A stretch of DNA of 18,437 bases, from NCBI GenBank assembly GCA_004525335.1, contig SPCL01000031.1, positions 1-18,437 of the forward strand, read 5' to 3'. Source of the stretch: Thermodesulfobacteriales bacterium (GTDB taxonomy: Bacteria; Desulfobacterota_D; UBA1144; Nemesobacterales; UBA2774). The notes under the pieces were generated by a model. It was not told the DNA's origin. It searched no databases and saw nothing but the letters and a program-made list of their open reading frames with translations. Shown here piece by piece: positions 14,972 to 18,437 of the stretch (position 1 is its first letter; each line of letters starts with the position of its first letter). Made by a program: the position numbers and the translations under genes.

Positions 14972-15329
14972 CATAGCGTCAGTCGGTAAAGTAGAAATAT
15001 ATAGCTTAATAGTTACCGCAATATTAGTTGTGATTAACTATCTACTCGGCTCTCGGCAACTCGCTTTGGGTGTTGCTGCAGGGGGGGTATTATTTACTGC
15101 AAATTTTGTTGCGATTAGATTCGTAGTCAATGCGCTTGTCTCAAATTCTTCCTCAGTGAGATTTGGTATATTTGCTTTTATTATCAAAATGGCGGTTCTA
15201 ATTGGTGTTGTTGCAACTATTTTTATATTCACTGAGATTAATATCTATGGATTCTTCATCGGAGTTACCGGTGTTGTAATCGTTATAATCGGAGAAAACC
15301 TAAGAAGGAGTACAAATGGATCACTTTAG
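14943..15329 (+). CDS. atpI: ATP synthase subunit I
   Basis: A small membrane protein of 128 residues with four predicted helices (about 18-36, 39-64, 74-97 and 100-117). It matches the ATP synthase I family in length, helix count and position between atpZ and atpB. In other bacteria AtpI helps assemble the c-ring. The ATG at 14943 is chosen over the TTG at 14940 because AAAAGG at 14933-14938 leaves only 1 nt before the TTG but 4 nt before the ATG. It overlaps atpZ by 29 bp and atpB by 14 bp, suggesting tight translational coupling. The assignment is partly positional, because the family is poorly conserved. Confidence 0.8.
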   Translation: MTQKAISLINIASVGKVEIYSLIVTAILVVINYLLGSRQLALGVAAGGVLFTANFVAIRFVVNALVSNSSSVRFGIFAFIIKMAVLIGVVATIFIFTEINIYGFFIGVTGVVIVIIGENLRRSTNGSL

Positions 15330-16014
15330 TTGGTTTACACTACTGGGTTTAGATAAATATGACTATATTCTAGGATCGATTTTGGTTCTTATTCTACTGG
15401 CTTTGGCTGGATTGAAAATTAAAAAGGCTCTTTCTAGTGATGACTCAGTCTTACCTGACGATAAGTTTTCTATAAGAACAATCTTTGAAATTCTAACAAT
15501 TGATTTTCTCTTTGATCTATTTACTAACATGCTTGGTTCTAGGGAAAAAGCAAAACTATATTTTCCTCTCTTAGGCGGATCGTTCTTCTTTATAATGTTT
15601 GCAAATCTTTTAGGAATAGTTCCCGGGTTTCTTCCACCAACCGGCAATTTTAATGTGCCGGTAGCATGCGGTATCGTGATTTTTGTAATGTATAACTACT
15701 ATGGCTTTAAAGAAAACGGTATGGCATATCTTAAACATTTTGCAGGCCCCGTTATCTTTTTGGCACCGCTAATGTTTGTAATTGAGATGATTAGCCATTT
15801 TGTGCGCCCGGTATCGCTTTCTCTCAGGTTATTCATGAACATAACGGGTGACCATATGGTACTTGGTGTATTTACCAATCTCGTTCATTACATAATTCCT
15901 GCAATATTTGTAGGACTTGGACTTTTTGTGTCTATACTGCAAGCGTTTATTTTTACAGTTCTATCTGCTATTTATATTTCGCTTGCAACTGTGCATGATA
16001 CGGATATTGAATAA
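15316..16014 (+). CDS. atpB: F-type ATP synthase subunit a
   Basis: Subunit a forms the two ion half-channels beside the c-ring and carries the essential arginine that keeps the rotor from leaking. The 232-residue protein has five to six hydrophobic segments. Signature helix SLSLRLFMNITGDH contains the essential Arg171, and the last helix has Gln209 (LQAFIFTVLSAIYI), matching the E. coli Arg210 and Gln252 positions. NLLGIVPGF at 97-105 is also family-typical. Glu157 and His161 (EMISH) lie one helical turn apart before the Arg helix and may line the channel. AAGGAG at 15305-15310 precedes the ATG. Genes for b, delta and the F1 subunits are not in the window, so the ATPase genes are split. Confidence 0.96.
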   Translation: MDHFSWFTLLGLDKYDYILGSILVLILLALAGLKIKKALSSDDSVLPDDKFSIRTIFEILTIDFLFDLFTNMLGSREKAKLYFPLLGGSFFFIMFANLLGIVPGFLPPTGNFNVPVACGIVIFVMYNYYGFKENGMAYLKHFAGPVIFLAPLMFVIEMISHFVRPVSLSLRLFMNITGDHMVLGVFTNLVHYIIPAIFVGLGLFVSILQAFIFTVLSAIYISLATVHDTDIE

Positions 16015-16073
16015 AATTAAGAATATAAAGTTATCAAAAAAAACGACTTACTCAACGAAAAGGAGGTAGACAA

Positions 16074-16397
16074 ATGAAAAAGGCGTTATCATTACTTTCG
16101 ATATTAGGAGTTGCTATGATTGCAGCTTTTGTTCCGGAATCAGCACATGCTGCTGAGGGCGGGGGTGAATTGACAAAACTAGGACTTGCACTTGGTGCAG
16201 GACTGGGAATTGGAATAGCTGCTGGTGTGGCTGGATTGGGTCAGGGACGAGCAACTGCCGCTGCTTTAAGTGGTATTGCTAGAAATCCTGGTGCGAGCTC
16301 GAAGATTCTTACACCAATGATTATTGGTCTTGCTCTTATCGAGTCACTCGTTATTTATGCTCTTCTCATAGCATTCTTGCTACAAGGAAAAATATAA
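16074..16397 (+). CDS. atpE: F-type ATP synthase subunit c with N-terminal signal-like extension
   Basis: Subunit c forms the ion-carrying rotor ring in the inner membrane. Two helices (about 33-58 and 78-104) flank the polar loop ARNPGASS at 69-76. The ion-binding carboxylate is Glu90 (ALIESLVIY) in helix 2; helix 1 has Gln57 in GLGQG. The 107-residue protein is longer than the usual 70-90 because the first 26 residues look like a signal peptide: MKKALSLLSILG, a hydrophobic core, then SAHA|A. The start is supported by AGGAGGT at 16061-16067. It is the last gene of the hemL-atp run; about 60 bp separate it from atpB and a strong hairpin terminator follows. Its high-copy stoichiometry relative to atpB is consistent with this strong ribosome site. 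Confidence 0.95.
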   Translation: MKKALSLLSILGVAMIAAFVPESAHAAEGGGELTKLGLALGAGLGIGIAAGVAGLGQGRATAAALSGIARNPGASSKILTPMIIGLALIESLVIYALLIAFLLQGKI

Positions 16398-16409
16398 CAA
16401 CTACTGCCT

Positions 16410-16440
16410 GGGGGAGGGTCTTTAAAGACCCTCCCCCATT
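16410..16440 (+). terminator. Palindromic terminator after atpE
   Basis: GGGGGAGGGTC at 16410-16420 pairs perfectly with GACCCTCCCCC at 16427-16437 across TTTAAA, itself a palindrome, so 28 bp are fully self-complementary. Only ATTTC follows, not a long T-run. It lies 13 bp after the atpE stop and between convergent atpE and cca, so it may act on both strands, though neither side has a true U-tract. Confidence 0.82.
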
Positions 16441-16534
16441 TCAGTTCTTACCATTTTTTCCCCAGAGATTAGAACTATTTCATTCTGGCTATTGCTGATC
16501 TTAAAATAGATTGTGTATAGAGGGGTGTATAGTT

Positions 16535-17905
16535 TTAATTGATATATTTATCTGACGGATAGTTTTCTAATACTGCTTCTATGGCCTCTTGCGTATTCGT
16601 GATCTCTCCTTCTAGCTGTGCTTCCTCTACGAAGTTGAGTATGTCAGAAAATAGCGGCCCCGGTTTATAACCCATTTCAATTAGCTCTCTACCGCTTATG
16701 AGAGGAGCTGGTTTTATCTCTTCCTCTTCAAAATCGTTATATTTTTCCATAACGAAATCATAAGCAGCTGTTAATCCATGACTCGCTTGGCAATCAGCAA
16801 GGTGAAGCGCCATGTGCTCTTCAAAATGTGGCATACCAATAAAGCGTTTCAGTGTGCTTTTTTTCATGTTGAATACATCTTTAAATTTTAGATGGTCTCT
16901 TATAAGAGCATAGATAACTTCTATTTGTTTGTTCGAAAATTTGAGCTCACGGCATATTTTCTTGGACATATCAGCTCCAAGTTTGTCGTGTCCATTAAAT
17001 CTAATCCTGTCTGAAACAGAAAAAGTCGGAGGTTTTCCAACATCGTGTAACAGGGCTCCAATAGCAAGCTCTGGAGATACAACTCCAGCTTGGTTCTTGT
17101 GCAACTTATCCAGCACAAGACAGGTGTGGATAAAGACATCCCCCTCCGGATGAAATTCCGGAGGCTGCTCCACACCAGTCATGATTTCAACATCAGGGAG
17201 AATATACTTAAGCAGGCCGCTAACAGAGAGCATATTAAGACCATGCCCGGGATTGCTCTGGGTTATGATTTTAGTGATCTCGTCTCTAATTCTCTCACTG
17301 CTAACCTGTGTAATGTCGGCAGCTAGTTTCTCTATAGCTAGAAATGTGTCTAGATTGAGCTCAAAATTGTATCTAGAGCTAAATCTAATTGCCCTCATCA
17401 TTCTGAGCTTATCTTCATTAAACCGCTCATATGGGTCACCGATAGTCTGAACAATTTTGCTCTTTATATCTCTGATTCCGTCTACGTAATCAATCACTTC
17501 TTCTTCGATAGGGTCATAGAGCATGCCGTTTATCGTAAAGTCGCGTCTCCGGACGTCTTCTTGCTCCTCAGAGCTATATATAACCTTGTCCGGATGTCTC
17601 CCGTCCGTGTAGCTCTGGTCTTTTCTAAAAGTCGCTACCTCAAATTGATATTTCCCTGTGATTACCAGGATAACGCCGAAGCTAACTCCAATAGGTACGG
17701 TATGAGGAAATATCTCAGATACTTCCTCAGGTGTGGCGCTGGTAGTAATATCATATTCTTTTGGCTCTATCCCAAGTAGAGTATCTCTAGCGCATCCGCC
17801 AACGCAAAACGCTTTGTGCCCTGCTTTTCTTAGCTCCACAACTACTTCTCTGGTAAAATCCAGAAGCTCGCTTGGGAAGGGTTTTAATTTTTCTACGTGT
17901 TTCAT
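16535..17905 (-). CDS. cca: Class II CCA tRNA nucleotidyltransferase (poly(A) polymerase family) with HD domain
   Basis: The enzyme should add or repair the 3'-CCA of tRNAs; poly(A) polymerase members share the fold, so that alternative remains. The head domain has VGGCARD at 35-41 and an acidic metal motif EYD at 50-52. EDVRRRDFTINGMLYD (116-131) is the class II nucleotide-recognition block, and RFNEDKLRMMRAIRF at 161-175 follows. A tail HD phosphohydrolase domain lies at about 255-370, with His260 and His287-Asp288 in ALLHDVGKP. Length (456) fits HD-fused bacterial CCA enzymes. The first metal acid is Glu50 where E. coli CCA and most relatives have Asp (DxD). It is alone on the minus strand, convergent with atpE and divergent from the acyl-CoA synthetase. 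The ATG at 17905 has no clear ribosome site. Confidence 0.92.
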   Translation of the reverse strand: MKHVEKLKPFPSELLDFTREVVVELRKAGHKAFCVGGCARDTLLGIEPKEYDITTSATPEEVSEIFPHTVPIGVSFGVILVITGKYQFEVATFRKDQSYTDGRHPDKVIYSSEEQEDVRRRDFTINGMLYDPIEEEVIDYVDGIRDIKSKIVQTIGDPYERFNEDKLRMMRAIRFSSRYNFELNLDTFLAIEKLAADITQVSSERIRDEITKIITQSNPGHGLNMLSVSGLLKYILPDVEIMTGVEQPPEFHPEGDVFIHTCLVLDKLHKNQAGVVSPELAIGALLHDVGKPPTFSVSDRIRFNGHDKLGADMSKKICRELKFSNKQIEVIYALIRDHLKFKDVFNMKKSTLKRFIGMPHFEEHMALHLADCQASHGLTAAYDFVMEKYNDFEEEEIKPAPLISGRELIEMGYKPGPLFSDILNFVEEAQLEGEITNTQEAIEAVLENYPSDKYIN

Positions 17906-17926
17906 GGTTTTAAATTATCAGTTTTA

Positions 17927-17953
17927 TTGTATATTTTACACGGAATTTATAAT
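17927..17953 (+). promoter_or_regulatory. Candidate promoter of the acyl-CoA synthetase gene
   Basis: A perfect TATAAT at 17948-17953 lies 33 bp before the ATG at 17987. The best -35 nearby is TTGTAT at 17927-17932 (15-bp spacer, 3/6), which is weak. It is in the 81-bp divergent gap with cca. Confidence 0.38.
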
Positions 17954-17986
17954 AAATATTCTAATCTATATCAATAAGGAATTCAT

Positions 17987-18437
17987 ATGAGTGAAAGAAC
18001 TATCCCAGAGCTAGTTATAAACAAAGTAAAAGAACACGGCACAAGACTCCTCTTTCAACGCAGAGACGGCTGGAGCTGGAAACAGATTACATGGCTTGAC
18101 TTCGATAGGGAAGTAAAAAATATCGCAAGTTTTCTTTTGGACGCTGGTTTTAACACGGGAGACAGGGCATTAATAGCCTCCTCTAACAGTCTTGATGCAA
18201 TCGCAACAGAAATCGCTATTTTTCATCTTGGCGGTATTCTCGTACCTCTCTCACAGAATGAAGATTTAGATAAGATAATAGAGACTGCGAATAGTTTGAA
18301 TACCAAGATGGTCTTTATTGAGAATGACACACTTTTAGAAGAGATAGTGAATAGAGCTGATGAGTTCTCTAGTGCGGGGAAAATAATTTTCTATCCGGAT
18401 GTAAGAATCAAGCATGATCGTATTATTAATTTTAAAT
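17987..18437 (+). CDS. AMP-forming long-chain acyl-CoA synthetase, 5' part only
   Basis: One hundred and fifty codons are visible and the frame runs off the right edge, so the AMP-binding P-loop and the C-terminal domain are outside the window. The visible N-terminus matches the FadD/FAA1-like family: GWSWKQITWLDFDREV, then FLLDAGFNTGDRALIASSN (the 'G...GDrvai.s.N' segment) and AIFHLGGILVPLSQ (the 'a...Gg..vPl' segment). AAGGA at 17976-17980 supports the ATG. These enzymes load free fatty acids with CoA using ATP, in the cytosol or at the inner membrane. The chain-length preference cannot be read from this part. Confidence 0.82.
   Translation, partial: MSERTIPELVINKVKEHGTRLLFQRRDGWSWKQITWLDFDREVKNIASFLLDAGFNTGDRALIASSNSLDAIATEIAIFHLGGILVPLSQNEDLDKIIETANSLNTKMVFIENDTLLEEIVNRADEFSSAGKIIFYPDVRIKHDRIINFK

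Noticed and set aside
16513..16532. Direct repeat GTGTATAG twice, 4 nt apart, downstream of cca
   Set aside because: Too short and not linked to a gene start; probably chance in an AT-rich 3' gap.
1..18437. Mobile elements, CRISPR arrays, attachment sites, rRNA or tRNA genes
   Set aside because: I found no terminal inverted repeats with a transposase, no repeat-spacer pattern and no RNA gene signatures.

Overview
This is an AT-rich bacterial window holding ordinary core genes plus a run of envelope lipoproteins. The organism is a diderm (Gram-negative-type) bacterium. Evidence is a Tol-Pal-style CpoB/YbgF protein, two OmpA-domain (Pal-like) lipoproteins, Lgt, and a DUF3943-like envelope protein with a signal peptide. 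The F-type ATPase membrane genes (atpZ-atpI-atpB-atpE) follow hemL and are not joined to the F1 genes here. This split layout is familiar from Deltaproteobacteria-like lineages, so an uncultured Desulfobacterota- or Dadabacteria-like organism is a reasonable guess. The taxonomic call is inference only. I see no mobile elements, CRISPR array, rRNA or tRNA.

Layout. 1-395 (minus): 5' part of an unrecognised lipoprotein. 524-2811 (plus): a nitroreductase-like protein translationally coupled to a D-2-hydroxyacid dehydrogenase. 2822-7252 (minus): small hypothetical protein, aroE, ribF, trkA and lgt, reading right to left, with lgt and trkA overlapping by one base. A perfect 12-bp inverted repeat lies in the divergent gap upstream of lgt. 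7474-9291 (plus): a secreted M28 zinc peptidase with PA-like and PDZ domains, overlapping tail to tail with a flavin-reductase-domain protein (9288-9869, minus). 9939-10715 (minus): DUF3943-like exported protein.

10918-13198 (plus): DUF4398-OmpA lipoprotein, CpoB-like lipoprotein, and a cysteine-rich OmpA lipoprotein, closed by a strong intrinsic terminator at 13275-13308. 13416-16397 (plus): hemL, atpZ, atpI, atpB and atpE, closed by a palindromic terminator. 16535-17905 (minus): class II tRNA nucleotidyltransferase with an HD domain. 17987-18437 (plus): 5' end of an AMP-forming acyl-CoA synthetase that runs off the window.

The clearest functional groups are an outer-membrane/peptidoglycan tethering set (10918-13198) and the F0 assembly and ion-channel set (14768-16397). 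Lgt, encoded nearby, would lipidate the four lipoproteins seen here. I found no convincing new defence or mobile system. The best leads are the oversized nitroreductase-like protein coupled to the dehydrogenase, the cysteine-rich OmpA lipoprotein beside CpoB, the c subunit with a signal-peptide-like N-terminus, and the lgt upstream hairpin.
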